Assembly (NCBI GenBank): GCA_035504415.1
Contig: DATJRY010000014.1
Span: forward strand, 45,147-109,146
Reading direction: 5' to 3'
Length of the DNA stretch: 64,000 nucleotides
Origin: Candidatus Sulfotelmatobacter sp.
GTDB taxonomy: Bacteria; Vulcanimicrobiota; Vulcanimicrobiia; Vulcanimicrobiales; Vulcanimicrobiaceae
The notes below the pieces were generated by a model. The model worked only from the letters and a program-made list of their open reading frames with translations, made no database searches and was not told the DNA's origin. This document shows, in pieces, positions 20,142 through 31,592 of this stretch (positions are counted from its first letter, which is position 1; the number at the start of each line of letters is the position of its first letter). Made by a program: the position numbers and the translations under genes.

Positions 20142-20800
20142 TGCCGCAGGTCATCGACGCGAAGGGCAAAGTCGTCCGCGAGCAAGACGTCCCGGCCGCG
20201 TTCGCGGGCACGGTCGACGGCAAGCAGAACGCGGTCTTCCGCGCCGTGTTCCGCGAGCTGGCGAATCCGCGCGCGGGAACGGCGAAGACGAAGAAGCGCG
20301 ACGAGGTTTCCGGCGGCGGCCGCAAGCCGTGGAAGCAGAAGGGAACCGGCCGCGCCCGTCAGGGTTCGACCCGTTCGCCGCAGTGGGCGCACGGCGGCGT
20401 CGTGTTCGGCCCGCAGCCGCGCTCGTACGTCAGCCGTCTGAACAAGAAGGAGCGCAAGGGTGCGCTCGTCGCCGCGCTCTCGGACAAGTTCCAGTCGGGC
20501 GGCGTCACCGTCCTCGATCCCTCGGGGCTGGGCGAAGCGAAGACCAAGGCGTTCGCGACGCTGCTGTTCGGTTCGGCCAAGGCCGCCAAGACCGGCGATC
20601 GCACCCTGGTGGTCTACGCGGGCAGCGAGCTGGCGTCGGTCGGCGCGTCGCTGGACCGCGGGCTGCGTAACCTCGAGCGCGTCACCGTGACGCACACCGG
20701 TGCCCTCGACGTCAAGGACGTCGTCGGCTTCGCGCGCCTCGTCCTCACCAGCGCGGCCCACGACGAGCTCGTCACGGCCCACGGCAAGGAGTCCAAGTAG
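20141..20800 (+). CDS. rplD: 50S ribosomal protein L4
   Basis: L4 (219 residues) lines the exit tunnel. The conserved tunnel-loop region GGGRKPWKQKGTGRARQGS followed by SPQWAHGGVVFGPQPRSY is intact. In E. coli L4 also represses its own operon; no matching leader could be judged here. The ATG at 20141 shares a base with the rplC stop, implying coupled translation. Confidence 0.97.
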   Translation: MPQVIDAKGKVVREQDVPAAFAGTVDGKQNAVFRAVFRELANPRAGTAKTKKRDEVSGGGRKPWKQKGTGRARQGSTRSPQWAHGGVVFGPQPRSYVSRLNKKERKGALVAALSDKFQSGGVTVLDPSGLGEAKTKAFATLLFGSAKAAKTGDRTLVVYAGSELASVGASLDRGLRNLERVTVTHTGALDVKDVVGFARLVLTSAAHDELVTAHGKESK

Positions 20801-21109
20801 ATGGAAGCGCGTGACGTGATTGTCGCTCCGCTGATCACCGAGAAGTCGATGGCTGGGACGGTGGTCCAGCAGTATGCCTTCGAGGTGAACCCGCATGCCA
20901 CGAAGACGCAGATCAAGCACGCCGTGGCCGAGATCTTCGGCGTCACGGTGCTCAAGGTCAACACCGTCAACGTCGGCGGTAAGAAGAAGAACTTCGCCCG
21001 TCGCGGCCGCCGTTCGTCCGGCACGCAGAGCGACTGGAAGAAAGCAATCGTCACCATCGCTCCCGGCGAGAAGATCCAGCTGGGCGGCGTGAACTACTTC
21101 GAGCAGTAA
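20801..21109 (+). CDS. rplW: 50S ribosomal protein L23
   Basis: L23 (102 residues) sits at the tunnel exit and docks trigger factor and [24 protein letters not shown] and [20 protein letters not shown] are typical. It starts on the base after the rplD stop codon. Confidence 0.97.
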   Translation: MEARDVIVAPLITEKSMAGTVVQQYAFEVNPHATKTQIKHAVAEIFGVTVLKVNTVNVGGKKKNFARRGRRSSGTQSDWKKAIVTIAPGEKIQLGGVNYFEQ

Positions 21110-21110
21110 G

Positions 21111-21938
21111 ATGGCCGTCAAGAAGTACAAGCCCACCTCGGCCGCGCGCCGCTTCATCACCACCGCCGACTTCTCCGAAGTCTCGAAGAAGGCGCCGGAG
21201 AAGTCGCTGCTCGAGGTTCGCAAGAAGCACTCGGGCCGCAACAACAACGGCCACATCACGACGCGGCACAAAGGCGGCGGCTACCGCAAGCAGTACCGCA
21301 TCATCGACTTCAAGCGCACCAAGGACGCGATTCCGGCCAAGGTCGCTGCGATCGAGTACGATCCCAACCGCACCGCGCGCATCGCGCTGCTCCACTACCG
21401 GGACGGCGAGAAGCGCTATATTCTGGCGCCTGTCGGCCTGAAGGTCGGGGACGTGATCGAATCCGGTCCGGCCGCGGACATCAAGATCGGCAACGCGCTG
21501 CCGCTGGCGAACATCCCGCTCGGCACGGTCATCCACAACATCGAGCTGCAGCCCGGCCAGGGCGGCAAGCTGGTCCGTTCGGCCGGCGTCGCCGCGCAGC
21601 TGATGGCCAAGGAAGACGCCTACGCCCAGGTGCGCATGCCCTCCGGCGAAGTGCGCCGCATCCAGGTCGTCTGCCGCGCCACCATCGGTCAGCTCGGCAA
21701 CCTCGACCACGAGAACGAAGTGATCGGCAAGGCCGGCCGCCAGCGCCACCTCGGGAAGCGCCCGTCGGTGCGCGGTATCGCGATGAATCCCGTCGACCAT
21801 CCGCACGGCGGTGGTGAGGCGCGCTCGACCTCGGGCCGTCCGCCGACCACGCCGTGGGGTCAGATGACGATGGGCAAGAAGACGCGCCGCACCAAGCGGA
21901 CCACGAAGATGATCGTTCGCCGCCGGAAGGGCAAGTAG
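21111..21938 (+). CDS. rplB: 50S ribosomal protein L2
   Basis: L2 (275 residues) is needed for subunit association and peptidyl transfer. The N-terminal [20 protein letters not shown], the central [20 protein letters not shown] and the C-terminal [16 protein letters not shown], with the conserved catalytic-region histidine, are all present. It begins 1 bp after rplW. Confidence 0.98.
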   Translation: MAVKKYKPTSAARRFITTADFSEVSKKAPEKSLLEVRKKHSGRNNNGHITTRHKGGGYRKQYRIIDFKRTKDAIPAKVAAIEYDPNRTARIALLHYRDGEKRYILAPVGLKVGDVIESGPAADIKIGNALPLANIPLGTVIHNIELQPGQGGKLVRSAGVAAQLMAKEDAYAQVRMPSGEVRRIQVVCRATIGQLGNLDHENEVIGKAGRQRHLGKRPSVRGIAMNPVDHPHGGGEARSTSGRPPTTPWGQMTMGKKTRRTKRTTKMIVRRRKGK

Positions 21939-21940
21939 TC

Positions 21941-22216
<276 letters not shown>

Positions 22217-22217
22217 G

Positions 22218-22769
22218 ATGGCCACCGCCACCGCGCAGCGCACCGAAGCCGTCGCGCACCTGAAGTTCGCGCGCATGGGTCCGCGCAAGCTCCGCCGCGT
22301 CGCCGACGCGATCCGCGGCAAGAGCGTGCGTGAAGCCCTCGTGCTGCTTCAGTTCGCCGGCGTGTTCGCCGCCGATCCGATCGCCAAGCTCATCAAGAGC
22401 GCGGTCGCGAACGCGGAGAACAACCACGACATGAGCTCGGACGGGCTCTTCATCACGCGCATCACCGTCGACGGCGGACCCGGCGGCGGGTTCACCAAGC
22501 GCCTCGATCCCCGCGCGCAAGGCCGCGCGGCGTTCAAGCGCAAGCGGCTCTCGCACGTGACGGTCGCCGTCGGCCCGACGCCGCCCAAGCATCAGCCCAA
22601 GCAGCGTTCCGGCGCCGCGATCGCGCTCACCACGCGCGAGCAGCGTCAGGCCCGCGTGGCTTCGTCGCGCCCGTCGGCGACGACGCGCCGCAGCAAGAAG
22701 CAGACCGCCCCGGCTACGGCCCCGGCGCCCACCCCAGCGCCCGAGCCCGCGACGGAGGCGGCAGAGTAA
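22218..22769 (+). CDS. rplV: 50S ribosomal protein L22 with long C-terminal tail
   Basis: L22 contributes the beta hairpin of the exit tunnel. The core (residues 1-115; [41 protein letters not shown]) is normal, but the protein is 183 residues against the usual 110-120. Residues about 118-183 form a Lys/Arg/Ser stretch followed by an Ala/Pro/Glu-rich tail ([19 protein letters not shown]), likely disordered. The tail is in frame and the next gene starts 2 bp after it, so it is not a reading error at the end. Confidence 0.95.
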   Translation: MATATAQRTEAVAHLKFARMGPRKLRRVADAIRGKSVREALVLLQFAGVFAADPIAKLIKSAVANAENNHDMSSDGLFITRITVDGGPGGGFTKRLDPRAQGRAAFKRKRLSHVTVAVGPTPPKHQPKQRSGAAIALTTREQRQARVASSRPSATTRRSKKQTAPATAPAPTPAPEPATEAAE

Positions 22770-22771
22770 AC

Positions 22772-23809
<1,038 letters not shown>

Positions 23810-23812
23810 GAG

Positions 23813-24247
23813 ATGCTTACTCCGAAGCGAGTGAAGTGGCGCCGTCAGCACCGCGGCCGCATGCGCGGCAAGGCACTGGTCGGCAACACGCTGACGTTCG
23901 GCGAGTTCGGCCTGCAGGCGCTCGAGCCGGTGTGGATGACCAACCGGCAGATCGAAGCGGCGCGTATCGCCATGACCCGTCACATCAAGCGTGGCGGCAA
24001 GGTGTGGATCAAGGTGTTCCCCGACAAGTCGGTCACGAAGAAGCCGGCCGAAGTCCGCATGGGCTCCGGTAAGGGCAACCCGGAGTTCTGGGTGGCCGTG
24101 GTCCGTCCGGGCCGCGTGCTGTTCGAGCTGGCCGGCGTCGACGAGAAGGTGGCGCGCGAAGCGCTGCGCCTGGCGGCGCAGAAGCTGCCGATCGCGACCA
24201 AGATCGTCACCCGTGCCGAGCAGGATGCGGAGGTCGCCACCGCATGA
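23813..24247 (+). CDS. rplP: 50S ribosomal protein L16
   Basis: L16 (144 residues) contacts the A-site t[22 protein letters not shown] and the loop [20 protein letters not shown] with [16 protein letters not shown] are diagnostic. It overlaps rpmC by 4 bp (ATGA). Confidence 0.98.
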   Translation: MLTPKRVKWRRQHRGRMRGKALVGNTLTFGEFGLQALEPVWMTNRQIEAARIAMTRHIKRGGKVWIKVFPDKSVTKKPAEVRMGSGKGNPEFWVAVVRPGRVLFELAGVDEKVAREALRLAAQKLPIATKIVTRAEQDAEVATA

Positions 24248-24465
24248 AGCGCACCGATCTGCGCGCCTTGCGCGAACTGACCCTGGCGGAGCTCGAGAAG
24301 CGCGCCCGCGAGACCAAGGAAGAGCTCTTCAACCTGCGGTTCTCGCTGCGGACCGGACACCTGTCCGACTTCTCGCGCGTGAAGCAAGTCCGCCGTACCT
24401 ACGCCCAGATTCAAACCGCGATCTCCGAGAAGCGGCTCACCGAGGCACGTCATGGAGCAGCCTGA
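24244..24465 (+). CDS. rpmC: 50S ribosomal protein L29
   Basis: L29 (73 residues) is a two-helix protein at the tunnel exit. [20 protein letters not shown] and [20 protein letters not shown] fit the family. It starts in the rplP stop codon and its 3' end overlaps rpsQ by 14 bp, an unusually long overlap in this operon. Confidence 0.95.
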   Translation: MKRTDLRALRELTLAELEKRARETKEELFNLRFSLRTGHLSDFSRVKQVRRTYAQIQTAISEKRLTEARHGAA

Positions 24466-24736
24466 TCAGAAGGCGGCCGAGAGCCGCATCAACCGCCGCC
24501 GCGTCAAGCAGGGCCGCGTCAAGAGCGACAAGATGGACAAGACCATCGTGGTCGTGACCGAGACGCGCGTCCCGCACCCGGTCTACAAGAAGGTCGTCCA
24601 GCGGTCGACGCGCTTCAAGGCGCACGACGAGCTCAACGACGCCAAGACCGGCGACCTGGTGCGCATCCAGGAGTGCCGCCCGATGTCGCGCGACAAGCGC
24701 TGGCGTCTGGTCGAGATCCTCGAGCGAGCGAAGTAG
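24452..24736 (+). CDS. rpsQ: 30S ribosomal protein S17
   Basis: S17 (94 residues) is an early-assembling 30S protein. The OB-fold core [20 protein letters not shown] and the strand [20 protein letters not shown] are typical. The first 15 residues are an extra polar segment, since the ATG at 24452 lies inside rpmC; no better start is present closer to the core. Confidence 0.96.
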   Translation: MEQPDQKAAESRINRRRVKQGRVKSDKMDKTIVVVTETRVPHPVYKKVVQRSTRFKAHDELNDAKTGDLVRIQECRPMSRDKRWRLVEILERAK

Positions 24737-24738
24737 TC

Positions 24739-25116
24739 ATGATCCAGCAAGAGACGCGGCTCAAAGTGGCCGACAACTCCGGCGCGCGCGAGCTGCTGTG
24801 CATCCACATCAGCGGCGGTTCGCGTCATCCCTACGCGCACGTGGGCGACATCATCGTCGGCACGGTCAAGAGCGCGATCCCGGGCGCCGCGGTCAAGAAG
24901 GGCCAAGTCGTCAAGGCGGTCGTCGTTCGGGCCTCGGCCCCGATGCGCCGTCCCGACGGCTCGGTCATCAAGTTCGACGAGAACGCCTGCGTGATCATCA
25001 AGGGCGAGAAGGACAACCTCGACCCGCGCGGCACGCGCGTGTTCGGTCCCGTCTGCCGCGAGCTGCGCGACCGCGGCTTCTTGAAGATCGCCTCGCTGGC
25101 GCCGGAGGTGCTCTGA
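24739..25116 (+). CDS. rplN: 50S ribosomal protein L14
   Basis: L14 (125 residues) forms an intersubunit bridge. [19 protein letters not shown] at the N-terminus and [20 protein letters not shown] with [17 protein letters not shown] at the C-terminus are diagnostic. ATG 24739 gives the canonical start, 2 bp after rpsQ. Confidence 0.98.
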   Translation: MIQQETRLKVADNSGARELLCIHISGGSRHPYAHVGDIIVGTVKSAIPGAAVKKGQVVKAVVVRASAPMRRPDGSVIKFDENACVIIKGEKDNLDPRGTRVFGPVCRELRDRGFLKIASLAPEVL

Positions 25117-25117
25117 G

Positions 25118-25486
25118 ATGGGCACGCCGGTGAACCGTCAAGCCGTCCGCAAGCCCAAGATCGTCAAGGGCGACACGGTCATGCTGCGGCGCGGTAAGGA
25201 GAAGGGCAAGCGCGGGATCGTCAAGGCGGTCTTCCCGCAGCTCGGCGCCGCCACCGTCGAAGGCCTCAACGTCGTCAAGCGGCACACCAAACCGGGGCAA
25301 GCCGGTGGTCCGCAGAGCGGCGGCATCATCGAAAAGGAAGCGCGCATCCCGCTCTCGGCACTGATGGTCGTCGATCCGAAGACCGACAAGCCGACGCGCG
25401 TGCGCCGTACCCGCCAGGCCGACGGCACGTCGGTCCGGGTCGGGATCAAGTCGGGCGAGCAGCTGCTCGTCCCCGGGAAGTCGTAG
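25118..25486 (+). CDS. rplX: 50S ribosomal protein L24
   Basis: L24 (122 residues) initiates 50S assembly. The KOW motif is in [21 protein letters not shown] (about residues 12-32), followed by [15 protein letters not shown] and [20 protein letters not shown]. It begins 1 bp after rplN. Confidence 0.97.
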   Translation: MGTPVNRQAVRKPKIVKGDTVMLRRGKEKGKRGIVKAVFPQLGAATVEGLNVVKRHTKPGQAGGPQSGGIIEKEARIPLSALMVVDPKTDKPTRVRRTRQADGTSVRVGIKSGEQLLVPGKS

Positions 25487-25488
25487 TC

Positions 25489-26055
25489 ATGGCGAATCGT
25501 CTCAAAGAGAAGTACCAGAGCCAGGTCCGCGCCCAGCTGCAGGACCGCTTCAAGTACCGCAACCCCATGCAGGTCCCCAAGCTGGAGAAGGTCGTCATCA
25601 ACATGTCCGTTGGCGACGCCATCCAGAACTCGAAGGCCCTGGATGCGGCCGTTCGCGAGCTCACGCAGATCAGCGGCCAGAAGCCGGTGATCACCAAAGC
25701 GCGCAAGTCGATCGCGGCGTTCAAGCTGCGTGAAGGCATGAACATCGGCGCCAAGGTCACCTTGCGCGGCGAGCGGATGTACGACTTCCTCGACAAGCTC
25801 TTCAACATCGTGCTGCCGCGCATCCGCGACTTCCGCGGTCTGAACCGCAAGTCGTTCGACGGGCGCGGCAACTACAATCTCGGTCTGCGCGAGCAGCTGG
25901 TGTTCCCGGAGATCGAGTTCGACAAGGTCGACAAGGCGCGCGGGATGGACATCGTCATCGTGACGACGGCCAAGAACGACGAAGAAGCGACCGAGTTCCT
26001 CACCCAGATGGGGCTGCCGCTGCAGAAGCAGCAGGCCGCCGGAGCGACGCGATAA
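25489..26055 (+). CDS. rplE: 50S ribosomal protein L5
   Basis: L5 (188 residues) binds 5S r[23 protein letters not shown], the loop [21 protein letters not shown] and [19 protein letters not shown] are characteristic. It overlaps rpsN by 1 bp (TAATG). Confidence 0.98.
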   Translation: MANRLKEKYQSQVRAQLQDRFKYRNPMQVPKLEKVVINMSVGDAIQNSKALDAAVRELTQISGQKPVITKARKSIAAFKLREGMNIGAKVTLRGERMYDFLDKLFNIVLPRIRDFRGLNRKSFDGRGNYNLGLREQLVFPEIEFDKVDKARGMDIVIVTTAKNDEEATEFLTQMGLPLQKQQAAGATR

Positions 26056-26240
26056 TGGCCAAGACCTCGTTGATCGAAAAATCGAAGCGGACGCCGAAGT
26101 TCAGCGTGCGCGCGCACAACCGCTGCAAAGTCTGCGGCCGGCCGCGCGCGTACTATCGCAAGTTCGGCATGTGCCGCATCTGCCTGCGCGAGAACGCCCA
26201 TCGCGGCTTCATCCCGGGCATCACGAAGGCGAGCTGGTAA
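26055..26240 (+). CDS. rpsN: 30S ribosomal protein S14, zinc-binding type Z
   Basis: This short 61-residue S14 carries two CxxC pairs, [20 protein letters not shown], that bind zinc; the longer C-minus form lacks them. [22 protein letters not shown] ending is present as [18 protein letters not shown]. It starts in the rplE stop codon and ends 1 bp before rpsH. Confidence 0.97.
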   Translation: MAKTSLIEKSKRTPKFSVRAHNRCKVCGRPRAYYRKFGMCRICLRENAHRGFIPGITKASW

Positions 26241-26241
26241 G

Positions 26242-26643
26242 ATGGGCGTCGTTACCGATCCGGTCGCGGATTTGCTCACGCGCATCCGCAACGCGAACAC
26301 CGCCAACCATCAGACCGTCGACATTCCGGCCTCGAAGATGAAGAAGGCCGTCGCGCAGATCCTGCTCGACGAAGGCTTCATCTCCGGCCTCGAGGAGATC
26401 AAGGAAGGCCCGCAAGGGACGCTCCGGATCACCCTCAAGTACGGCCCGGAAAAAGAGAAGGTCATCACCGGCCTGCGCCGCATCAGCCGGCCCGGGCTGC
26501 GCGTCTACACCTCGAAGACCGAGATTCCGCGGGTCCTGGGCGGCCTGGGTCTGGTCATCATGTCCACGTCCAAGGGCATCATGTCGGGCAAGCGCGCCAA
26601 GCGCGAAGGCTTCGGCGGTGAAGTCCTGGCTTACGTCTGGTAA
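26242..26643 (+). CDS. rpsH: 30S ribosomal protein S8
   Basis: S8 (133 residues) binds central-domain 16S r[23 protein letters not shown] and the C-terminal [19 protein letters not shown] are diagnostic. In E. coli S8 represses the spc operon; no autoregulatory site could be identified here. It begins 1 bp after rpsN. Confidence 0.98.
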   Translation: MGVVTDPVADLLTRIRNANTANHQTVDIPASKMKKAVAQILLDEGFISGLEEIKEGPQGTLRITLKYGPEKEKVITGLRRISRPGLRVYTSKTEIPRVLGGLGLVIMSTSKGIMSGKRAKREGFGGEVLAYVW

Positions 26644-26651
26644 TCACCACC

Positions 26652-27200
26652 ATGTCACGCATCGGTAAGCTTCCGGTCCTCGTCCCCAGCGGCGTCGACG
26701 TGAAGATCGACGACTCGACGGTCAGCGTCAAGGGCCCCAAGGGCTCGCTCGCGCAGCACGTCCTGCCGGTCGTCACGGTCGCCCTCGAAGACGGCAAGGT
26801 CGTCGTCACGCGCAACAACGACGAGAAGTCGGGGCGCTCGGCGCACGGTCTCACCCGCACGCTGGTCGCCAACATGATCCAGGGTGTCACCAAGGGTTTC
26901 CGCAAGTCGCTCGAGCTCCAGGGCGTCGGCTACCGCGTCAACAAGGCCGGCAACGACCTCAACTTCTCGCTCGGCTATTCGCACCCGGTGACGTACGCGG
27001 CACCGGAAGGCATCACGTTCACCGTCGAGGGCACCAACAAAGTGCACGTCGACGGGATCGACAAGCAACGCGTCGGCCAAGTCGCCGCGGAGATCCGCGG
27101 GCTGCGTCCGCCGGAGCCCTACAAGGGCAAGGGCGTGCGCTACGACGGCGAGGTCGTCCGCAAGAAGCTCGGCAAAGCGGGCAAGGCAGGGAAGAAGTAA
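26652..27200 (+). CDS. rplF: 50S ribosomal protein L6
   Basis: L6 (182 residues) is a two-domain protein near the sarcin-ricin loop. [32 protein letters not shown] and the C-terminal [20 protein letters not shown] are diagnostic. It overlaps rplR by 1 bp (TAATG). Confidence 0.98.
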   Translation: MSRIGKLPVLVPSGVDVKIDDSTVSVKGPKGSLAQHVLPVVTVALEDGKVVVTRNNDEKSGRSAHGLTRTLVANMIQGVTKGFRKSLELQGVGYRVNKAGNDLNFSLGYSHPVTYAAPEGITFTVEGTNKVHVDGIDKQRVGQVAAEIRGLRPPEPYKGKGVRYDGEVVRKKLGKAGKAGKK

Positions 27201-27565
27201 TGGCCGGTACCTCGCGCACGGCGCAGCGCATCAAGCGCCACGACCGGCTGCGCAAGAAGGTCAGCGGGACGACCGAACGTCCGCGCCTGCAGATCTTCCG
27301 CAGCCTGCACCACACCTATGCGTTCGTGATCGACGACGCCAAAGGCCACACGCTGGCCTCGGCGTCGACGCGCGAAGGCGTGGTGGCCGAGGGTCTCGGC
27401 TCGCGGACCAACATCGAAGCCGCCCAGAAGGTCGGCGCGACGATCGCCCAGCGTGCGAAGGCCGCCGGCGTCGATGCGGTCGTGTTCGACACCTCGGGGC
27501 TCAAGTATCACGGCCGCGTCGCGGCGCTCGCCCAGGCGGCGCGCGAAGCGGGACTGGAGTTCTAA
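27200..27565 (+). CDS. rplR: 50S ribosomal protein L18
   Basis: L18 (121 residues) binds 5S rRNA with L5. [20 protein letters not shown] and [27 protein letters not shown] ending are typical. It is followed not by a 1-15 bp gap, as elsewhere in the operon, but by 118 bp that hold the first copy of the structured repeat element. Confidence 0.98.
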   Translation: MAGTSRTAQRIKRHDRLRKKVSGTTERPRLQIFRSLHHTYAFVIDDAKGHTLASASTREGVVAEGLGSRTNIEAAQKVGATIAQRAKAAGVDAVVFDTSGLKYHGRVAALAQAAREAGLEF

Positions 27566-27683
27566 GGTGACGGTCATAGAGCGAGCGCAGAACCATCGCG
27601 CCTCAACCAACATGTCTATTGCGAGCTCGGTCTGGGGGCCCCACGCAGTGGGGGGCGCGCAGTCCGGGACGGAGCGCCGTTAA
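27566..27683 (+). ncRNA. structured intercistronic element, copy 1 (before rpsE)
   Basis: The element ends 5 bp before the rpsE ATG. Stem A: CCCCAC (27639-27644) with GTGGGG (27648-27653), loop GCA. Stem B: GGCGC (27654-27658) with GCGCC (27674-27678); its loop carries the small helix GTC/GAC at 27662-27664 and 27668-27670 and the sequence GGAG (27671-27674), 9 nt before ATG. The upstream half resembles that of copy 2 (shared words GGTCAT, CGAGCGC, TTGCGAG, TCGG). Stems change in a paired way among copies. Function unknown; a translation or processing control RNA is my inference. Confidence 0.65.
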
Positions 27684-28193
27684 ATGTACAATCGAGGCGG
27701 TCGCGATCGCGACAACCAGGGCTTCGAGGAGTCCGTCGTCCGCATCAACCGCGTGGCGAAGGTCGTCAAGGGCGGTAAGCGGTTCTCGTTCTCGGCGCTG
27801 GTCGTCGTGGGCGACAAGAAGGGCCGCGTCGGCTTCGCCATCGGCAAGGCCGGCGAAGTCCCGGAGGCGATCCGCAAGGGCGTCGAGCAAGCGCGCAAGT
27901 CGCTCATCACGGTGCCGATGGTCGAGAAGACGATCCCCCATCAGGTCAACGTGCACGTCGGCTCGGGTCACGTGCTGCTCAAGCCCGCCGCGGCCGGCAC
28001 CGGCGTCATCGCCGGCGGAGCCATGCGTGCGGTCCTCGAGCTGGCCGGGATTCACGACATCGTGACCAAGTCGCTCGGGACCAACAACCCGATCAACGTC
28101 GTGCTCGCGACGTTCGAGGCACTCAAGTCGCTCAAGACGGCCGAGAAGGTCGCGCAGCTGCGCGGCAAGACGGTCCAAGAGATCTTCGCGTAA
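27684..28193 (+). CDS. rpsE: 30S ribosomal protein S5
   Basis: S5 (169 residues) guards decoding fidelity and mRNA entry. The dsRBD-like part [21 protein letters not shown] and the C-terminal [20 protein letters not shown] are diagnostic. Its GGAG Shine-Dalgarno lies in stem B of the upstream element. It is followed 5 bp later by rplO, with no rpmD (L30) between them. Confidence 0.98.
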   Translation: MYNRGGRDRDNQGFEESVVRINRVAKVVKGGKRFSFSALVVVGDKKGRVGFAIGKAGEVPEAIRKGVEQARKSLITVPMVEKTIPHQVNVHVGSGHVLLKPAAAGTGVIAGGAMRAVLELAGIHDIVTKSLGTNNPINVVLATFEALKSLKTAEKVAQLRGKTVQEIFA

Positions 28194-28198
28194 GCATC

Positions 28199-28717
28199 AT
28201 GGCCAAAGCCAAGCAACAGCAATCGAAGGCGGCGACGCTCTCGCTCGCCACCCTCAAGCCGAACCCGCACTCCCGCCCGAAGCGCACGCGCGTCGGCCGC
28301 GGGCACGGTTCCGGCATGGTCAAGACCGGCGGCGAAGGCGGTAAGGGCCAGACGGTCCGTTCGGGCGGCGGCAAGGGGCCGGCGTTCGAGGGCGGTCAGA
28401 CGCCGTGGGCGCGGCGCTTGCCGCAGAAGCGCGGCTACTCGCAGAAGTCGCGAGACCTGGGCCACTTCCGCCAGACGTTCGCCGTGGTCAACGTCGGCGC
28501 GCTGGCCGGCTGGGACTCGAGCGTCGAAGTCAGCCCGCAGTCGCTCAAGGCGGCCGGGAAGCTCAAGGACCTGCGCGACGGCGTCAAGATCCTGGGCGGC
28601 AGCACCAAGACCGCGAACGCCGGCGCCCTCCCGACCGGGCTGCGCTTCCGCGACGTCGTGTTCTCCGCGTCCGCGCGTGAAGCGCTGACCGCCGTCGGCG
28701 CCGACCTCGGAGAGTAA
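28199..28717 (+). CDS. rplO: 50S ribosomal protein L15
   Basis: L15 (172 residues) binds 23S rRNA. The Gly/Arg-rich loop KRTRVGRGHGSGMVKTGGEG and FEGGQTPWARRLPQKRGYSQ are diagnostic. The N-terminus has about 15 extra residues rich in Lys and Gln. It overlaps secY by 1 bp (TAATG). Confidence 0.97.
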   Translation: MAKAKQQQSKAATLSLATLKPNPHSRPKRTRVGRGHGSGMVKTGGEGGKGQTVRSGGGKGPAFEGGQTPWARRLPQKRGYSQKSRDLGHFRQTFAVVNVGALAGWDSSVEVSPQSLKAAGKLKDLRDGVKILGGSTKTANAGALPTGLRFRDVVFSASAREALTAVGADLGE

Positions 28718-30015
28718 TGCTCAACACCCTTCGCAACGCGTTGACCGTGCCCGACATCCGCAAGCGGATCGGGTTCGTGTTCTTCGCGTTCGCCCTCTTC
28801 GTCTTCATGATCCACGTTCAGCTCCCGAACGTGAACCAGCAGAAGTGGTCGCAGCTCATCCAGAGCGGCGCCTTCTACCAGTTCCTCGGGTTCCTGTCCG
28901 GTGGCGCGCTGCAGAAGCTCTCGATCATCGCCATGGGGATCACGCCGTACATCAACGCGTCGATCATCATGCAGCTGATGACGGTGGTCATCCCGCAGCT
29001 CGAGGAGATGGCGAAGAAGGGCGGCGAGGAAGGCCGCAAGACGATCGGGCGCTACACGCGCTGGCTGACGATCGTGCTGGCGACGATCCAGGCGACCTCG
29101 ATGGCGATCGCCATGAACCGCAGCGGCGTCTTCTACGACAGCTCCGTGCTGTTCATCATCTACGCCGTGGTCGCGTTCGTCTCGGGCACGCTGTTCCTGA
29201 TGTGGCTCGGCGAGCAGATCACCGACAAGGGCATCGGCAACGGCGTCTCGCTGATCATCTTCGTCGGCATCGTGCTGCGCTTCCCGGTCCAGGTGTCCCA
29301 GACGTTCTCGCTGGCCAACAAGGGCAACGTGAACTGGCTGGGGCTGGCGCTGTGGGTCGCCATCGCGCTGATCACGATCGTCTCGATCGTGTTCATGTAC
29401 CAGGGACAGCGCCGCATCCCCGTCCAGCAAGCCCGCCGCGTCGTCGGCCGCAAGCTCTACGCCGGGCGCTCGAGCTACATCCCGCTGCGCCTGAACAACG
29501 CCGGCGTCATCTCGATCATCTTCGCGATCTCGATCTTGCTGCTGCCGCAGCAGGCGCTCTCGTGGTTCGGCGGCGCCAACGCGGCCAACAGCCACAGCTG
29601 GGCGGCGAACGTGTCGTTCTTCATCCAGACGTACTTCGGGCCCAGCTCGATCCTGTACAACCTGGTCTACTTCTTGCTGGTCGTCATCTTCACGTTCTTC
29701 TACTCGGCGATCGTCGTCAACACGCGCGACATCGCCGACAACCTCAAGAAGTCCGGCTCGTTCATCCCCGGCATCCGCCCGGGCCAGCCGACGGTCGACT
29801 ACATCAACAAGATCCTGGCCCGCATCACGACTGCCTCGGCGATCTACTTGGGCCTGCTGGCCGTGCTGCCCTCGATCCAGCGCAACGCCGGCGTGACCTC
29901 GCTCTACATCGGCTCGACCTCGCTGCTGATCGTCGTCGGCGTCGCCCTGGACTCCATCACCCAAATCGAAGCCCGCTTGGCCATGCGCGACTACCGCGGG
30001 TTCATAAATAGGTAA
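28717..30015 (+). CDS. secY: preprotein translocase subunit SecY
   Basis: SecY (432 residues) forms the protein-conducting channel. Ten hydrophobic segments can be counted. Diagnostic parts are GGALQKLSIIAMGITPYINASI in TM2 and its flank, QRRIPVQQARRV in the fourth cytoplasmic loop, RLNNAGVISIIFAISIL, and KKSGSFIPGIRPGQPTVDYI before TM9. Position after rplO and before adk is standard. The 117-bp gap that follows holds copy 2 of the repeat element. Confidence 0.98.
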   Translation: MLNTLRNALTVPDIRKRIGFVFFAFALFVFMIHVQLPNVNQQKWSQLIQSGAFYQFLGFLSGGALQKLSIIAMGITPYINASIIMQLMTVVIPQLEEMAKKGGEEGRKTIGRYTRWLTIVLATIQATSMAIAMNRSGVFYDSSVLFIIYAVVAFVSGTLFLMWLGEQITDKGIGNGVSLIIFVGIVLRFPVQVSQTFSLANKGNVNWLGLALWVAIALITIVSIVFMYQGQRRIPVQQARRVVGRKLYAGRSSYIPLRLNNAGVISIIFAISILLLPQQALSWFGGANAANSHSWAANVSFFIQTYFGPSSILYNLVYFLLVVIFTFFYSAIVVNTRDIADNLKKSGSFIPGIRPGQPTVDYINKILARITTASAIYLGLLAVLPSIQRNAGVTSLYIGSTSLLIVVGVALDSITQIEARLAMRDYRGFINR

Positions 30016-30132
30016 TGGTCATGGACCGAGCGCTGCAGGACCGCGGCTCATCCGTCATCGCGTTGCGAGGTCGGATCGGGGGGCCCATGCTCTGCATGGG
30101 GGGCGCGGAGCCTGGGGCGGAGCTCCGTTAAA
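30016..30132 (+). ncRNA. structured intercistronic element, copy 2 (before adk)
   Basis: Stem A: CCCATGC (30084-30090) with GCATGGG (30094-30100), loop TCT, 7 perfect pairs. Stem B: GGCGC (30102-30106) with GCTCC (30122-30126), one mismatch; an alternative is CGGAGC (30106-30111) with GCTCCG (30122-30127). The inner GCC/GGC pair matches GTC/GAC of copy 1. GGAG (30119-30122) lies 10 nt before the adk ATG. Compared with copy 3, one pair in stem A changes from C-G to T-A on both arms, which supports a conserved fold. Confidence 0.65.
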
Positions 30133-30792
30133 ATGAACCTGATCTTTCTCGGGCCTCCCGGTGCCGGTAAGGGCACGCAGGCGAAGGTGCTCGAGGAGCG
30201 CTATGGCTACCGCCAGATCTCCACGGGCGACATCCTGCGGCGCAACGTGGCCGAAGGGACGCCGCTCGGCGTCGAGGCCAAGGGGTTCATGGATCGCGGC
30301 GACCTGGTACCCGACGATCTGATCATCCGCATGATGGAGCACGAGCTGGCCAACCCGGCCGACGTGATCCTCGACGGTTTCCCGCGCACGGTGCCGCAGG
30401 CGGAAGCGCTCGACGCGCTCCTCGACCGGCTGCACCGCAGCGCGATCGCGGTCCTGTTCGACGTCGACATGAGCGTCTTGCTCGAGCGTTTGACCGGGCG
30501 CTGGACGCACGCCCCGTCGGGCCGCACGTATCACGCCGTGCACAACCCGCCGCGGGTTCCGTTCTGCGACGACGTCACCGGCGAGCCGCTCATCCAGCGG
30601 CCCGACGACACGGAAGCGACGATCCGTAAGCGCCTCGCGGTGTACGAAGAGCAGACCGCGCCGCTGATCGCCTACTACGACGACCCCGCCGACGCGCGGC
30701 TGGTGCGCGTCGACGCGCTGGCACCGATCGCCGACGTCACCGCCCAGCTGATCGACTTGATCGAGAACGGTCAGCCGGCGGGGGCGCCATGA
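30133..30792 (+). CDS. adk: adenylate kinase
   Basis: Adk (219 residues, long-lid form) interconverts ATP, AMP and ADP. The P-loop [19 protein letters not shown] is at the N-terminus, the AMP-binding [16 protein letters not shown] follows, and the lid spans about 122-160 ([20 protein letters not shown]). The lid has only one cysteine, so it is not the zinc type. It overlaps map by 4 bp (ATGA). Confidence 0.97.
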   Translation: MNLIFLGPPGAGKGTQAKVLEERYGYRQISTGDILRRNVAEGTPLGVEAKGFMDRGDLVPDDLIIRMMEHELANPADVILDGFPRTVPQAEALDALLDRLHRSAIAVLFDVDMSVLLERLTGRWTHAPSGRTYHAVHNPPRVPFCDDVTGEPLIQRPDDTEATIRKRLAVYEEQTAPLIAYYDDPADARLVRVDALAPIADVTAQLIDLIENGQPAGAP

Positions 30793-31592
30793 TCACCATC
30801 AAGTCGCCGCGCGAGATCGAGATCATGCGCCGCAGCGGCAAGATCACCGCCAAGACGCTGACGACGCTCATGGCCGCCGCCAAGCCCGGGGTCACGACCC
30901 GCGAGCTGGACCGCATCGCCGACGAGTCGATCCGCTCGATGGGCGGGGTGCCCACCTTCATCGGCTACAACGGCTATCCGTCGGCGATCTGCGCCTCCGT
31001 CAACGACGAGGTCGTCCACGGGATGCCGGGCGATCGCGTGCTGTGCGAGGGCGACCTGCTCTCGATCGACATCGGGACCACGCTCGAGGGCTACGTCTCC
31101 GACTCGGCGGTCACGGTGGCCATCGGGACCCCGAGCGAAGCCGCGGCGCGGTTGATGCGGGTGACCCAAGAGTGCCTGATGCTGGGGATCGCCCAGATGC
31201 AGGTCGGCAACCACGTCGGCGACATCGGCCACGCGGTCCAGCAGCACGCCGAGTCCAACGGCTACGGCGTCGTGCGGGCCCTGGTCGGCCACGGGGTCGG
31301 CCGGAAGATGCACGAGGACCCGCAGGTCCCCAACTACGGCAAGCCGGGGGCCGGCGCCCAACTGCGAGCGGGCCTGGTGCTGGCGGTCGAGCCGATGATC
31401 ACCCAGGGGACCTGGGAGGTCGAAACCCTGGAGGATGGCTGGACGGTCGTAACCCAGGATGGTAAACTAGCGGCGCACTTCGAGCATACGATCGCGGTCA
31501 CGGACGATGGTCCGAAGATCCTGACGTTGCGAGAAACCGCCGAGCATCCCGACGTGGAGCGTTATCGGCCACCCCAGGAAGTGGCAGCATGA
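30789..31592 (+). CDS. map: methionine aminopeptidase type I
   Basis: Map (267 residues) removes N-terminal methionine. Metal ligands are recognisable in [19 protein letters not shown] (two Asp), [18 protein letters not shown] (His), [10 protein letters not shown] (Glu) and [11 protein letters not shown] (Glu). There is no zinc-finger extension, so it is type I. In most bacteria infA follows; here a 156-bp gap with copy 3 of the repeat element leads to rpmJ. Confidence 0.97.
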   Translation: MITIKSPREIEIMRRSGKITAKTLTTLMAAAKPGVTTRELDRIADESIRSMGGVPTFIGYNGYPSAICASVNDEVVHGMPGDRVLCEGDLLSIDIGTTLEGYVSDSAVTVAIGTPSEAAARLMRVTQECLMLGIAQMQVGNHVGDIGHAVQQHAESNGYGVVRALVGHGVGRKMHEDPQVPNYGKPGAGAQLRAGLVLAVEPMITQGTWEVETLEDGWTVVTQDGKLAAHFEHTIAVTDDGPKILTLRETAEHPDVERYRPPQEVAA

